DNA of 64,000 nt from Lachnospiraceae bacterium OM04-12BH. GTDB taxonomy: Bacteria; Bacillota; Clostridia; Lachnospirales; Lachnospiraceae. Below are positions 43,897 through 54,088 of this stretch, piece by piece (the stretch's first letter is position 1; each line of letters starts with the position of its first letter). The stretch spans positions 4,119-68,118 of the forward strand of contig QULQ01000015.1 of assembly GCA_003490145.1 (NCBI GenBank). Reading direction: 5' to 3'. Both the position numbers and the translations under genes were made by a program. The notes below the pieces were generated by a model. The model did not search any database. It saw only the letters and a list, made by a program, of their open reading frames with translations, and was not told the DNA's origin.

Positions 43897-43927
43897 AAAG
43901 AGGATAGCATTCTATGCTATCCTCTTT
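43897..43927 (+). terminator. hairpin between the binding-protein and permease genes
   Basis: AAAGAGGATAGCAT (43897-43910) and ATGCTATCCTCTTT (43914-43927) are perfect complements around TCT. The stem ends in only three T residues, so it may act as a partial terminator or 3' stabiliser, giving more binding protein than permease. Confidence 0.75.
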
Positions 43928-43958
43928 CAGTCAGAAAGGTATGATTGAGGGAGAACAT

Positions 43959-44660
43959 ATGCAGGAATGGTTTGATTCAGTGGGAAAGAAATTTGTCCTT
44001 GCGTTCGTGGAGGGCGACAGATGGAAACTCTATTTTAAGGGACTCGGTGTTACACTGGAAATTGCTCTGTTTGCAGCAATTCTGGGTATGGTGATCGGTA
44101 CAGTGGTAGCCTTGATGCGCCTGTCACAGAAGAGGAACGGCAAAAAGACGATCTGGGCGAGGATCGCCGGTATCTATGTGGATGTTATCAGGGGAACCCC
44201 GTCAGTATTACAGCTTCTGATCATGTGGTTCATCGTCATGAAGAATTCACAGAACGGTGTACTGGTGGCCAGCCTTTCCTTTGGAATCAACAGTGGAGCC
44301 TATGTTTCAGAAATTGTCCGTGCAGGAATCCTTGCCGTGGACAAGGGACAGACAGAGGCAGGAAGAAGCCTCGGGCTTTCCAAGGCACAGACCATGATCT
44401 ACATTGTAATCCCCCAGGCAATCAAAAATGTGCTTCCCCCGATCGGTAATGAATTTATTGTCCTGCTGAAGGAAACAGCGATCGTAGGTTATGTGAGCCT
44501 GACTGACCTGACAAGGGCAGCCAACCAGATCACATCAAGAACCTATGAAGCATTTATGCCGCTGATCGGTGCAGCAGTGATCTACTTTACTGTCATTAAG
44601 ATACTGACTATTCTGTTGGATAAGCTGGAGAGGAGGCTGCGTAAGAGTGATAATCGTTAA
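43959..44660 (+). CDS. amino-acid ABC transporter permease
   Basis: Start ATG 43959, six bases after GAGGGAG; upstream in-frame starts at 43914 and 43941 lack good sites. 233 residues with five helices and the inner-membrane signature [29 protein letters not shown] (landmarks [20 protein letters not shown]). HisM/GlnP type. It overlaps the ATPase gene by 14 bases. Confidence 0.93.
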   Translation: MQEWFDSVGKKFVLAFVEGDRWKLYFKGLGVTLEIALFAAILGMVIGTVVALMRLSQKRNGKKTIWARIAGIYVDVIRGTPSVLQLLIMWFIVMKNSQNGVLVASLSFGINSGAYVSEIVRAGILAVDKGQTEAGRSLGLSKAQTMIYIVIPQAIKNVLPPIGNEFIVLLKETAIVGYVSLTDLTRAANQITSRTYEAFMPLIGAAVIYFTVIKILTILLDKLERRLRKSDNR

Positions 44661-45369
44661 GGATCTGCATAAAACATTTGAAAATAACCATGTATTAAAA
44701 GGGGTGAGCTATCATGTCCACCAGGGAGAAAAGATTGTTATCGTAGGACCCTCCGGTTCCGGTAAGAGCACCTTTCTCCGCTGCCTGAACCTTCTTGAAA
44801 CACCGACAAGCGGTGAGATCTGGTTTGACGGACAGCTCATTACCGATGAAAAGGTAAATATTGACAGGATCAGACAGCATATGGGAATGGTATTCCAGAA
44901 CTTCAATCTGTTCAATAACCATACCATTATGGATAATATCACACTGGCGCCAGTGAAGCTGAAGCTGATGAGTAAGGAAGAGGCTTCGGAGAAGGCGCTT
45001 ACGCTGCTTGACAGAGTAGGACTTAAGGAAAAGGCAGACGCTTATCCGAGCCAGCTTTCCGGTGGACAGAAGCAGAGGATTGCTATCGTGCGGTCCCTTG
45101 CCATGAATCCAAGAGTGATGCTGTTCGATGAACCTACATCAGCACTGGATCCAGAGATGGTAGGAGAGGTTCTGGCTGTTATGAAGGAGCTGGCAGAAAC
45201 GGGTATGACCATGGTAGTTGTTACCCATGAGATGGGATTTGCCAGAGAAGTAGGTACGAAGGTACTGTTTATGGATGAAGGCAGGATCATGGAGGAGAAC
45301 ACACCGGCAGAATTCTTCGCGAATCCCCAGTGTGACCGTCTGAAGGAGTTCCTGTCCAAGGTACTGTAA
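44647..45369 (+). CDS. amino-acid ABC transporter ATP-binding protein
   Basis: 240 residues, GTG start at 44647 inside the permease gene. Walker [10 protein letters not shown], signature [11 protein letters not shown], Walker [13 protein letters not shown] and the H-loop [10 protein letters not shown] are all intact. GlnQ/HisP type. Completes the three-gene importer. Confidence 0.95.
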   Translation: MIIVKDLHKTFENNHVLKGVSYHVHQGEKIVIVGPSGSGKSTFLRCLNLLETPTSGEIWFDGQLITDEKVNIDRIRQHMGMVFQNFNLFNNHTIMDNITLAPVKLKLMSKEEASEKALTLLDRVGLKEKADAYPSQLSGGQKQRIAIVRSLAMNPRVMLFDEPTSALDPEMVGEVLAVMKELAETGMTMVVVTHEMGFAREVGTKVLFMDEGRIMEENTPAEFFANPQCDRLKEFLSKVL

Positions 45370-45391
45370 ACAGCACTGCAGAAGGATTTCC

Positions 45392-47215
45392 TTAATGCTC
45401 TGACATTTCCAGTACAGCAGTCATCAGATAGAATGGCAGTGAAAATACCATGAAATAAACATAGCGGAATTCGGTGGCCACGGGAGTGGCGATCATGACC
45501 GTGAGATAGAGGGCAAAGCTTGGCAGGTAATAGACAAGCTTTGCTTTTTCTTTTCTTACAAAGGCATTGCTGATAGAAAAGAGCATAGACCAGAAGATGA
45601 CACCCATACTCCAGAGGAGACTGTAGATGGGAACCATGCTGCCCATTTTGATAGCAATCTCCTTTCCTTTTACGACAAAGGGACCGCCGATTAGCGGTGT
45701 ATGGGAGACACCAAACTGGGTGGCACTGACACCTTCTGCTTCTGCTACCAGATAGAAGGAATCGGGATACCAGTAGCCATAGGTCTGATTGACATAAGCC
45801 TGAATATAATCACCGGGATAAGCAGCGAAAAAACGCAGGTACAGGTTCAGGAATTCTGACTTATGGCTCGTCAGATAGCTCTGGTCTCCGGCACGTACCA
45901 GCTCTTTGATATTGTCAGCATAGGTAGGATTGTAAAGCTCCTTGATATAAGTCAGGTCTACTACATGCTCGATCAGGTCAAGATCCTCTGGAGCGATCTC
46001 TCTGTCATTGCAGATCACGGCAGCAATCTGCTGGGCAGGTATGGAGCAGGATTCAATGAAATCCGGCTGGATCACATGGGCAGCATTCATAACGGGATAT
46101 TTGATGACTGCTGAGGTCAATACGATAACTGCCAGACAGGGATAAAGCTTCAGTGCCTTTTTCCTGTAATAGATCAGAAGGAAGGGAAGGGCGAATAAAA
46201 AGCCATACCAGCCGTTGGAACGGAACAGGCAGAGCATCAGCCCGGAAAGCGTGAATGTGACAAGCTCCCTTATTGTGATCTGTCTGGAGATGCGGAGCAG
46301 GCAGCAGCTGAAGATAAGCACAGCTCCCGCAAAGGGGATATCCTTCCAGATTGTTACGGAAAAGACAGCATGATAGGGAACTAGTGCATAAAAGAGTGTG
46401 ATGAGAAACAGGATCAGGGAACGTACCCTAAACTGCTTCAGTGTGCGGATCAGATAGGCTGCCGCAAAAGCGAGGAAGCACATCTGCGCAAAAGTATAAA
46501 AGGAGATAGCGATCACTTTGTTATTTGTAAAGAGAAGGCCAATCCGGTAGAAAAATTTTATGGTCAGGGTGTGCGCAAGCGGATGGTGATTGCTGTAAGG
46601 GACAAGTCCCAGGATCTGCTCATACTGATTGATGCTGTCTGGTGTCATGATACCTGGATACTGATAAAGAAAATAAGGAAGCCAGCAGAGCAGACAAAGG
46701 AAGAAGCTGCAAAAACCGGTTTTTCTGCGGTACAGCTCCTGAAGAAAATTGACTGTCCTGGTTAAGCGTGGAAAACGGCAGGAAAAGAGTCTGCCGGTAT
46801 GGTCGTTTTCAAACAGATAATAACGCAGCATTTCCCGGTTGCAGGAATACGAATAGAGGAACAGCAGCAGCTCGTAAAAAAGAATGGTAAAGCCGGCAAA
46901 TACAGAAAGCAGGATGATACCCTGGTAGAGCCGGCTTGTAAGCTGCTCGATATAGTGGTGCCCATCCACCAGCATATACATCAGAGAAAACAGCAGGGAA
47001 AGGATCAGTGCATTCTGTGCGGCAGGCAGAGAGCTCATGAAGGGCATATCCTTGATCCGGTGGTGGATCCGCCTGTATAGGAAGAAAGAAAGTAAAAAGA
47101 AAACACCGGTCAGAATATTGCCGGGCTCCAGCCTGGCAGCCTTCATCAGCGCCCATGTGGTAAGGAAGCTTTCCAGTATATGAATAAGTAATCTTACATT
47201 TCTGCTGACCTTCAT
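45392..47215 (-). CDS. DUF6020-type polytopic membrane protein
   Basis: 607 residues; start at 47215 after AGGAG. About 13 hydrophobic helices, a central PYFLYQYPGIMTPDSINQYEQILG loop with acidic residues (landmarks PGIMTPDSINQYEQ and YSNHHPLAHT) and a large extracytoplasmic C-terminal loop. The motif layout is like GT-C fold transferases and matches the DUF6020 family in Firmicutes. It may transfer sugars at the membrane; direct evidence is lacking. Confidence 0.8.
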   Translation of the reverse strand: MKVSRNVRLLIHILESFLTTWALMKAARLEPGNILTGVFFLLSFFLYRRIHHRIKDMPFMSSLPAAQNALILSLLFSLMYMLVDGHHYIEQLTSRLYQGIILLSVFAGFTILFYELLLFLYSYSCNREMLRYYLFENDHTGRLFSCRFPRLTRTVNFLQELYRRKTGFCSFFLCLLCWLPYFLYQYPGIMTPDSINQYEQILGLVPYSNHHPLAHTLTIKFFYRIGLLFTNNKVIAISFYTFAQMCFLAFAAAYLIRTLKQFRVRSLILFLITLFYALVPYHAVFSVTIWKDIPFAGAVLIFSCCLLRISRQITIRELVTFTLSGLMLCLFRSNGWYGFLFALPFLLIYYRKKALKLYPCLAVIVLTSAVIKYPVMNAAHVIQPDFIESCSIPAQQIAAVICNDREIAPEDLDLIEHVVDLTYIKELYNPTYADNIKELVRAGDQSYLTSHKSEFLNLYLRFFAAYPGDYIQAYVNQTYGYWYPDSFYLVAEAEGVSATQFGVSHTPLIGGPFVVKGKEIAIKMGSMVPIYSLLWSMGVIFWSMLFSISNAFVRKEKAKLVYYLPSFALYLTVMIATPVATEFRYVYFMVFSLPFYLMTAVLEMSEH

Positions 47216-47323
47216 GAATAACTCCTGTTCTCTTGCGGAATTTTATGCTATACTAAATTGATTATCCTCTTTCCTATCATAGAAAAAAGAGGGTGAACTG
47301 TCAACCAACAAAAGGAAAACAAT

Positions 47324-48331
47324 ATGCCAACGATCAGCCTTTGTATGATTGTAAAAAATGAAGAGAAGCATCTGGCAAGGTGCCTTGATACTGTCCGGGA
47401 TCTGATGGATGAGATCATTATTGTAGATACCGGCTCTGCAGACCGGACAAAGGAGATCGCAGCCAGGTATACGGACAGGATCTACGACTTTGCCTGGATC
47501 GATGATTTTTCGGCGGCCAGAAACTTCGCTTTTTCCATGGCAGGCTGTGATTATATCTATAGCGCAGATGCTGATGAGGTTCTGGATGAGGAAAACCATG
47601 AGAAATTCCGTCTGCTGAAGGAAAATCTGCTTCCTGAGATTGAGATCGTGCAGATGTATTACGGCAATCAGCTTGCCTTTGGAACAGTTTACAACTTTGA
47701 CAGGGAACTGCGTCCCAAGCTTTTTAAAAGGCTTCGGACATTTCAGTATGAGGATCCGATCCATGAGATTGTGCGTACCATGCCGGTGATCTATGACAGC
47801 GATATTGAGATTACCCATAAGCCAAACGAAAGCCATGCAGAGAGAGATCTTGCCGCTTTCCGGAGACTGACAGAGAAGGGGACGATCAGTGACAGGCTTC
47901 TTTCCATGTATGCCAGGGAGCTGTATCTGTCGGGAACAGAAGAGGATCTTCTGCTTTCTGAGGATTATTTTACAGAAAGGGCAGACAGCGGGGAGCTGGA
48001 GCTTTATCATTTAAAGGAAGCAGTCTGTGTGATCGTAAGGGCGGCAAGGCTCCGGGGAGATTACCTGAAAATGTACCGGTATGCCATGAAGGATATTGCC
48101 AGCGAGGGTGTCAGTGAGGTATGCTGTGAACTGGGAAATTACTATGAACAGGCGGGACTTCTGACAGAGGCTGTTATCTGGTATTATAATGCCTGCCATG
48201 AGACGGGGGCGATTCTGGATATCCGCATGCAGAAGCAATTTCCCCTGGAAAAGCTGGCAGAATGCTATGAAAGGCTTGGAAATCAGGAGCTTGCAGATCA
48301 ATATAGAAAAGAAGCGCAGGAGGAAGAATAA
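47324..48331 (+). CDS. glycosyltransferase family 2 protein with TPR-like C-terminus
   Basis: 335 residues. ISLCMIVKNEEKHLARCLDTV and EIIIVDTGSADRTKEIA form the GT-A nucleotide-sugar site, and YIYSADADEVLDEEN contains the DxD motif. The C-terminal 130 residues are helical repeats ending in LEKLAECYERLGNQELADQYRKEA. Such proteins occur in envelope glycan and peptide-glycosylation loci. It is followed at once by hisC. Confidence 0.88.
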   Translation: MPTISLCMIVKNEEKHLARCLDTVRDLMDEIIIVDTGSADRTKEIAARYTDRIYDFAWIDDFSAARNFAFSMAGCDYIYSADADEVLDEENHEKFRLLKENLLPEIEIVQMYYGNQLAFGTVYNFDRELRPKLFKRLRTFQYEDPIHEIVRTMPVIYDSDIEITHKPNESHAERDLAAFRRLTEKGTISDRLLSMYARELYLSGTEEDLLLSEDYFTERADSGELELYHLKEAVCVIVRAARLRGDYLKMYRYAMKDIASEGVSEVCCELGNYYEQAGLLTEAVIWYYNACHETGAILDIRMQKQFPLEKLAECYERLGNQELADQYRKEAQEEE

Positions 48332-48332
48332 C

Positions 48333-49388
48333 ATGGGCTTTGAACAGAATATCAGAAAGGTAGAACCTTATGTGGCAGGGGAACAGCCAAAGAATCCCGG
48401 TGTCATCAAACTCAATACCAATGAATGTCCATATCCCCCGTCTCCTCTGGTAAAAGAGGCAGAAGGAAAGATCGACTATGAAAAACTCCGGTTGTATCCG
48501 GATATGAATGCAGAAAAGCTGGTAGATGCCCTTGCAGAGTATTATCAGGTAAAGCCCTCGCAGGTGTTTGTGGGTGTGGGAAGTGACGATGTACTTTCCA
48601 TGGCCTTCCTTACCTTTTTTAACGGCAGTCTTCCGGTGCTGTTCCCTGATATCACCTATTCCTTTTATGATGTCTGGGCAGATCTGTACAGGATCCCCTA
48701 TAAGACATGCCCTCTGACAGAGGACTTCCATATCAGGAAGGAGGATTATCTGGTACCAAATGGTGGTATCATTTTCCCAAATCCCAACGCGCCGACAGGT
48801 GTCCTTGAGGAGGTTTCCATGATCGAGGAGATCATAAGAGCCAATCAGGATGTGGTCGTGATCATTGACGAAGCCTATATTGATTTTGGAGGGGAAAGCG
48901 TCCTCCCCCTGATCGATAAATATGAAAATCTTCTGGTTGTGCAGACCTTTTCCAAGTCAAGAGCCATGGCCGGTATGAGAATCGGCTATGCCATGGGAAA
49001 TGAGAAGCTGATCAGATATCTGAAGGATGCAAAATTTTCCTTCAATTCCTATACGATGAACCTGCCGTCTATCGAAATGGGGACGGCAGCAGTAAAGGAT
49101 GATGCGTATTTTAAAGAAACAACAGGCAAGATCATAGCAACCAGAGAGCGTGTGAAAAAGGAAATGAAGAAGCTAGGCTTTTTCTTTACAGATTCCATGA
49201 GCAATTTTCTGTTTGCCGGCCATGAAAATGTACCGGCGGGAGAGCTGTTCCGGGCACTGAAAGAAAATGACATATATGTCAGATACTGGAACAAGGACAG
49301 GATCAGCAACCGTCTGCGTATCACCATCGGTACAGATGAGCAGATGGATCGTTTCCTGGAATTTTTAAGAAGCTATCTGAACAACTAA
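48333..49388 (+). CDS. hisC: histidinol-phosphate aminotransferase
   Basis: Start ATG 48333 after AGGAGGAAG, one base behind the GT2 stop; 351 residues. IKLNTNECPYPPSP is the conserved HisC N-terminal motif, NPNAPTG the substrate site, and TFSKSRAMAGMRIGYA carries the PLP lysine. The enzyme makes histidinol phosphate from imidazole acetol phosphate, and similar proteins also serve aromatic amino acids. It is not part of a his operon here. Confidence 0.88.
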   Translation: MGFEQNIRKVEPYVAGEQPKNPGVIKLNTNECPYPPSPLVKEAEGKIDYEKLRLYPDMNAEKLVDALAEYYQVKPSQVFVGVGSDDVLSMAFLTFFNGSLPVLFPDITYSFYDVWADLYRIPYKTCPLTEDFHIRKEDYLVPNGGIIFPNPNAPTGVLEEVSMIEEIIRANQDVVVIIDEAYIDFGGESVLPLIDKYENLLVVQTFSKSRAMAGMRIGYAMGNEKLIRYLKDAKFSFNSYTMNLPSIEMGTAAVKDDAYFKETTGKIIATRERVKKEMKKLGFFFTDSMSNFLFAGHENVPAGELFRALKENDIYVRYWNKDRISNRLRITIGTDEQMDRFLEFLRSYLNN

Positions 49389-49402
49389 GGAGGAAGTAAT
49401 CT

Positions 49403-50248
49403 ATGTTTAAGAATTTTTTAAAGGGAATGGTAATGGGACTTGCCAATATCATCCCAGGTGTCAGTGGAGGAACCCTTGCGGTTTCCATGGGTATTTATGA
49501 CAAGCTGATCCACTGTCTGACACATCTGTTCAGGGAATTCAAGGAAAGCATCCGCTTCGTACTGCCGATCATACTTGGTATGATCGTGGCACTGGCAGGA
49601 CTGTCATTTGTGATCACTCCGGCATTTGAGCATTTCCCGCTGCAGACGAACGGACTGTTTATTGGACTCATCGTTGGCGGACTGCCGCTTATGTTCAGAA
49701 AGGTAAAGGGCAGCAGGATCAGGATCGGACACGGGATCGTGTTCCTGATCTTCTTTGCCATCGTGATCGGAATGGCCATGCTGGGTGATACAGAAGGCAA
49801 GGCAGCCGATCTAAGCCTTGGCCTTGTAAATGTACTGAAGCTGTTCGGCGTTGGCGTTATTGCATCTGCAACTATGGTGATCCCCGGGGTCAGCGGTTCC
49901 ATGATGCTTCTGGTCATGGGCTATTACAATCCCATTGTGGCAACTATTAAGGAATTCGTAGAGGCACTGGTACATTTCAATATGCAGGAGATCCTGCGCT
50001 GCTGTGGCATCCTGATCCCGATGGGGATCGGCGTTATTGTCGGTATTTTCGCCATTGCCAAGGTGATTGAGATTATTTTTGAGAAGTTTCCGGTCTATGC
50101 ATACTATGCGATTATCGGACTGATCCTGGCATCACCCATTGCGATCCTGATGGCCTCGGAGCTTGGTGTGATCACTGTTCTTTCTGTGATCACCAGTCTT
50201 GTTACCTTTGCTGTCGGATTCGTGGTTGCCATGAAGCTTGGAGAATAA
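49403..50248 (+). CDS. DUF368 membrane protein
   Basis: 281 residues; ATG after GGAGG. The signature GLANIIPGVSGGTLAVSMGIY and a second inverted copy VIPGVSGSMMLLVMGYYNPI mark the DUF368 family, now linked in other bacteria to undecaprenyl-phosphate recycling (PopT-type). About eight helices. The repeat of P-G-V-S-G in both halves is typical. The assignment of flippase activity follows the family literature, not this sequence. Confidence 0.92.
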   Translation: MFKNFLKGMVMGLANIIPGVSGGTLAVSMGIYDKLIHCLTHLFREFKESIRFVLPIILGMIVALAGLSFVITPAFEHFPLQTNGLFIGLIVGGLPLMFRKVKGSRIRIGHGIVFLIFFAIVIGMAMLGDTEGKAADLSLGLVNVLKLFGVGVIASATMVIPGVSGSMMLLVMGYYNPIVATIKEFVEALVHFNMQEILRCCGILIPMGIGVIVGIFAIAKVIEIIFEKFPVYAYYAIIGLILASPIAILMASELGVITVLSVITSLVTFAVGFVVAMKLGE

Positions 50249-50263
50249 AACTGGAGAACAGAA

Positions 50264-51178
50264 ATGGAAGAAATGGAAGCCTATACGGGGTTTGCAGAAG
50301 TATATGATACCTTTATGGATGATACACCCTATGAAGAGTGGGCGGATTTTCTGGCAGGGCTGATCGGGAAATATGGGATTTCAAGACCGGTGCAGTCAGC
50401 CGGAGAGGCAGGCTGCGCGGCAGGAACAGCAGAAAGCACCGGCACAGAGCAGGGATCCGGTGCAGATCCCTCCCTCAGGGAAGCCCTTGAGGAAGAGAAA
50501 AATCTGGTGCTGGATCTTGGCTGTGGCACAGGCACACTGACGGAGCTCCTTTCACAGAAGGGCTTTGACATGATCGGTGTAGACAGCTCGGAAGAAATGC
50601 TGCAGCTTGCCATGGACAAAAAGGAAAAAACCGGAAGCAGAATCCTGTATCTCTGTCAGGATATGAGGGATCTTGACCTGTACAGTACGGTGGGAACCGT
50701 GGTCAGTGTCTGCGACAGTATAAACTATCTGCTTGAGGATGAGGATGTGGCAGATACGTTTTCACTGGTTGAGAATTATCTGTATCCGGGAGGGATCTTC
50801 ATTTTTGATTTTAATACGCTTTATAAATATGAAACAGTGATCGGGGATACCACGATCGCTGAAAACCGGGATGACTGCAGCTTCATCTGGGAAAACTACT
50901 ACCATGAGGAAGAGCACATCAATGAGTATGACCTGACGATCTTTGCAAGGGAGAAGAAAAACAGGGAATCCTTCCGCAGATTTCAGGAGACCCATTACCA
51001 GAGGGGATATACCCTGGAAGAAATGAAGAGCTTTGTGGAAAACAGCGGACTTTCCCTGATCCTTGTAATGGATGCGGAAACCCACAGGGAACCTACAGAA
51101 GACAGCGAACGGATCTATGTGGTGGCAGGAAAAGGGCGGAAAGCCGCGGAAGAATGTAATACAGGAGAAAACAGATGA
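50264..51178 (+). CDS. class I SAM methyltransferase with a low-complexity insertion
   Basis: 304 residues. YTGFAEVYDTFMDDTPYEEWADFL is the conserved N-terminus, and LVLDLGCGTGTLTELL (about residues 80-95) is motif I, with FDMIGVDSSEEMLQLA after it. Between them lies an unusual Ala/Gly/Ser-rich insertion of about 35 residues (AGCAAGTAESTGTEQGSGAD) not found in typical relatives of about 250 residues. It overlaps hslO by four bases. Confidence 0.85.
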   Translation: MEEMEAYTGFAEVYDTFMDDTPYEEWADFLAGLIGKYGISRPVQSAGEAGCAAGTAESTGTEQGSGADPSLREALEEEKNLVLDLGCGTGTLTELLSQKGFDMIGVDSSEEMLQLAMDKKEKTGSRILYLCQDMRDLDLYSTVGTVVSVCDSINYLLEDEDVADTFSLVENYLYPGGIFIFDFNTLYKYETVIGDTTIAENRDDCSFIWENYYHEEEHINEYDLTIFAREKKNRESFRRFQETHYQRGYTLEEMKSFVENSGLSLILVMDAETHREPTEDSERIYVVAGKGRKAAEECNTGENR

Positions 51179-52053
51179 GTGATTATATAATCAGGGCGAC
51201 GGCCGCTGATGCAGGTATCAGAGCCTTTGCGGCAACAACGAAGGAGCTTGTGGAAAAAGCAAGACAGATCCACGATACCAGTCCGGTGATCACGGCGGCC
51301 CTCGGAAGGCTGCTGACAGGCGGGGTGATGATGGGAACGATGCTAAAGGGAGAAGATGACCTTTTGACTCTGCAGGTCAGCGGAGATGGACCGGTACGGG
51401 GCATGACGGTTACTGCGGGAAGCAACGGGACAGTCAAGGGATATGCAGTCGAGCCACAGGTGATGCTGCTAAAGAATGCTGCGGGAAAGCTGGACGTAGG
51501 CGGTGCAGTAGGAAGGGGAACACTGCGTGTGATCAAGGACATGGGACTGAAGGAGCCTTATGTGGGGCAGACCGCCCTGCAGACCGGTGAGATCGCTGAT
51601 GACCTGACCTATTACTTCGCAGCCTCCGAACAGGTGCCTTCCAGTGTAGGACTGGGTGTTCTGATGGAGAAGAATAATACAGTGAAGCAGGCGGGTGGCT
51701 TTATCATCCAGCTGATGCCCTTTGTCGGAGAAGAAGTGATCGGAGCACTGGAAAAAAACCTGGCTGCTTTTTCTACAGTCACAACTGTACTGGATAAAGG
51801 AAAAACACCGGAAGAAATGCTGCAGCAGCTGCTTGCGGGACTGGATCCAGTGATCACAGAGAAGGTGCCGTGCCGGTATGAATGCAGCTGCAGCAGAGAA
51901 CGTATGGAGCGTGCGATCATCAGTATTGGTAAGAAGGATATCGAAGAAATGATAAATGATGGGGAAGCCATTGAGGTAAACTGTCAGTTCTGTGGAAATT
52001 CCTATCACTTTTCTGTAGAAGAGCTCAAAGAAATGCTGAAGGCAGCAAGATAA
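51175..52053 (+). CDS. hslO: redox-regulated chaperone Hsp33
   Basis: 292 residues; the ATG overlaps the upstream stop. N-terminal domain with SPVITAALGRLLTGGVMMGTMLKG and the C-terminal zinc switch YECSCSRER and VNCQFCGNSYHF (C-x-C and C-x2-C). Hsp33 is activated when the cysteines are oxidised and holds unfolded proteins during oxidative stress. The start of nadE lies 10 bases after the stop. Confidence 0.95.
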   Translation: MSDYIIRATAADAGIRAFAATTKELVEKARQIHDTSPVITAALGRLLTGGVMMGTMLKGEDDLLTLQVSGDGPVRGMTVTAGSNGTVKGYAVEPQVMLLKNAAGKLDVGGAVGRGTLRVIKDMGLKEPYVGQTALQTGEIADDLTYYFAASEQVPSSVGLGVLMEKNNTVKQAGGFIIQLMPFVGEEVIGALEKNLAAFSTVTTVLDKGKTPEEMLQQLLAGLDPVITEKVPCRYECSCSRERMERAIISIGKKDIEEMINDGEAIEVNCQFCGNSYHFSVEELKEMLKAAR

Positions 52054-52063
52054 GGGTGGTCAT

Positions 52064-54010
52064 ATGAAGCATGGATTTATCAAGGCGGCAGCCATTACAC
52101 CGGATCTTAAGGTAGCAGACCCGGTTTATAACAGTCAGGTGATCTGTCAGAAGATAGAGGAGGCTGAGAAGGAAGGAGCAGTGCTCCTTGTTTTTCCGGA
52201 GCTTTGTATTTCCGGTTATACCTGTCATGACCTGTTCCTGCAGGAAACACTGCTTGTGGCATGCAAAGAACAGCTGCAGAAAATTGCCGGATTTACCAGA
52301 GGGAAGAACTGCATTGCTTTTGTGGGACTGCCGCTGGAAAAGGATGGGAAGCTGTATAATGTGGCGGCGGTTCTTCATGACGGTGAGGTGCTGGCACTGA
52401 TCCCAAAAACATGGATCCCCTCTTATGGAGAGTTCTATGAAACAAGACATTTTCAAAGGGGGAATGAAACGCCTGTTTTTGTAGAGCTGTTTGAAAAGCA
52501 GGTTCCGTTTGGAACACATATTCTCCTGACTGCGGAAAATATCGGTGGGTTTACGATAGGATGTGAAATCTGTGAAGATATGTGGGTGCCTGCTTCGCCA
52601 GGTCAATCGGCGGCACTGGCTGGTGCGACTGTGATAGTCAATCTTTCGGCATCCAATGAAACCATTGGAAAAGAGGCTTACAGAAGACTGCTTGTGAGAT
52701 CAGAGAGCGCAAGGTTCCTTGCCGGTTATATTTATGCCAGTGCAGGGGAGGGAGAATCGACACAGGATCTTGTCTTCGGGGGACATGACCTGATCACAGA
52801 AAATGGAACCGTGCTGGCAGAAAGCAGAAGGTTTCAGAATGAAATAATCTATGGAGATATTGATATCCACAGGCTTTCCATGGAACGCCGCCGGATGAAT
52901 ACCTTTGCTTTGGAGAAAAGCAGTGATTATCTGACCGTGGGCTTTTGGCTAAAAATAGAAGAAACAAGACTGACAAGAAGCTTTGCACGACAGCCTTTTG
53001 TTCCGTCAGACAGGAAGGAAAGGGAAGAACGCTGCAATGAGATCCTTATGATCCAGTCCATGGGACTGAAAAAGCGTTTTGCCCATACCGGCTGTCAGAA
53101 GGCAGTCATTGGTATTTCCGGTGGCCTGGATTCCACACTGGCATTGCTTGTGACCGTAAGGGCATTTGATATGCTGGGGCTTCCCAGAGGAAATATTTAT
53201 GCAGTGACCATGCCGTGCTTTGGCACCACAGACAGAACCTATGATAATGCCTGTAAGCTGACAAAAACGCTTGGAGCCACACTGGAAGAGATCGATATCA
53301 GGGAAGCAGTCACGATCCATTTCAGGGATATCAGGCAGGATATGGAGAACCATAATGTTACTTATGAAAACGGACAGGCACGGGAGAGAACCCAGATCCT
53401 GATGGATATTGCCAACAGGGAGAATGCACTTGTGATCGGAACTGGAGATATGTCGGAGCTTGCGCTTGGATGGGCAACCTACAATGGAGATCACATGTCC
53501 ATGTACGGTGTGAATGCCGGTGTGCCAAAGACACTGGTGAGACATCTGGTGGCTTATTATGCAGATACCTGTGAAAATGAAACCCTGTCGGCAGTTCTCC
53601 GGGACGTGCTGGATACACCGGTCAGCCCGGAACTCCTGCCTCCCGTTGAGGGAAAGATTTCCCAGAAGACCGAAGATCTGGTAGGACCCTATGAGCTTCA
53701 TGATTTCTTCCTATATTATATGCTGAGGTGCGGCTTTGAACCGGAAAAGATCTACCGGATCGCCAGGAAGACCTTTACAGGTGTCTATGAGGATGAAGTG
53801 ATCCTGAAGTGGTTAAAGACCTTTTACCGGAGATTTTTTGCGCAGCAGTTCAAGCGCTCCTGCCTGCCGGACGGTCCAAAGGTCGGAAGCGTGGCACTTT
53901 CACCAAGAGGAGATCTGCGGATGCCCTCTGATGCCAGTGCAGCCTGCTGGCTTGCCGAGGTGGAGAAGCTTCAGCAGACTTGCAAAATAAAAGAAAATGA
54001 TATATTATGA
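52064..54010 (+). CDS. nadE: glutamine-dependent NAD+ synthetase
   Basis: 648 residues in two domains. The N-terminal nitrilase-type glutaminase (about 1-290) has LLVFPELCISGYTC, a KTWIPSYGEFYE lysine region and the catalytic Cys in GCEICEDMWVP. The C-terminal NAD synthetase has ATP-pyrophosphatase P-loop IGISGGLDSTLALLV and GTGDMSELALGWATYNGDHM. It converts nicotinate adenine dinucleotide to NAD+ using glutamine. Full length and intact. Confidence 0.96.
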   Translation: MKHGFIKAAAITPDLKVADPVYNSQVICQKIEEAEKEGAVLLVFPELCISGYTCHDLFLQETLLVACKEQLQKIAGFTRGKNCIAFVGLPLEKDGKLYNVAAVLHDGEVLALIPKTWIPSYGEFYETRHFQRGNETPVFVELFEKQVPFGTHILLTAENIGGFTIGCEICEDMWVPASPGQSAALAGATVIVNLSASNETIGKEAYRRLLVRSESARFLAGYIYASAGEGESTQDLVFGGHDLITENGTVLAESRRFQNEIIYGDIDIHRLSMERRRMNTFALEKSSDYLTVGFWLKIEETRLTRSFARQPFVPSDRKEREERCNEILMIQSMGLKKRFAHTGCQKAVIGISGGLDSTLALLVTVRAFDMLGLPRGNIYAVTMPCFGTTDRTYDNACKLTKTLGATLEEIDIREAVTIHFRDIRQDMENHNVTYENGQARERTQILMDIANRENALVIGTGDMSELALGWATYNGDHMSMYGVNAGVPKTLVRHLVAYYADTCENETLSAVLRDVLDTPVSPELLPPVEGKISQKTEDLVGPYELHDFFLYYMLRCGFEPEKIYRIARKTFTGVYEDEVILKWLKTFYRRFFAQQFKRSCLPDGPKVGSVALSPRGDLRMPSDASAACWLAEVEKLQQTCKIKENDIL

Positions 54011-54023
54011 TATCAGTGATTGC

Positions 54024-54060
54024 AAAGAAGCAGTATCCTTATGTGGAGACTGCTTCTTTT
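54024..54060 (+). terminator. terminator after nadE
   Basis: AAAGAAGCAGT (54025-54034 region) and ACTGCTTCTTT form a stem around a 14-base loop and end in T-rich sequence, before the LuxR-type gene. Confidence 0.8.
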
Positions 54061-54088
54061 CTTTATTTGAAAGACAGGGGGAAAGGGT

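Noticed and set aside
42885..43910. 341-codon minus-strand frame
   Set aside because: Antisense to the solute-binding protein; the Cys/Ile runs result from the Ala/Glu-rich linker codons on the other strand.
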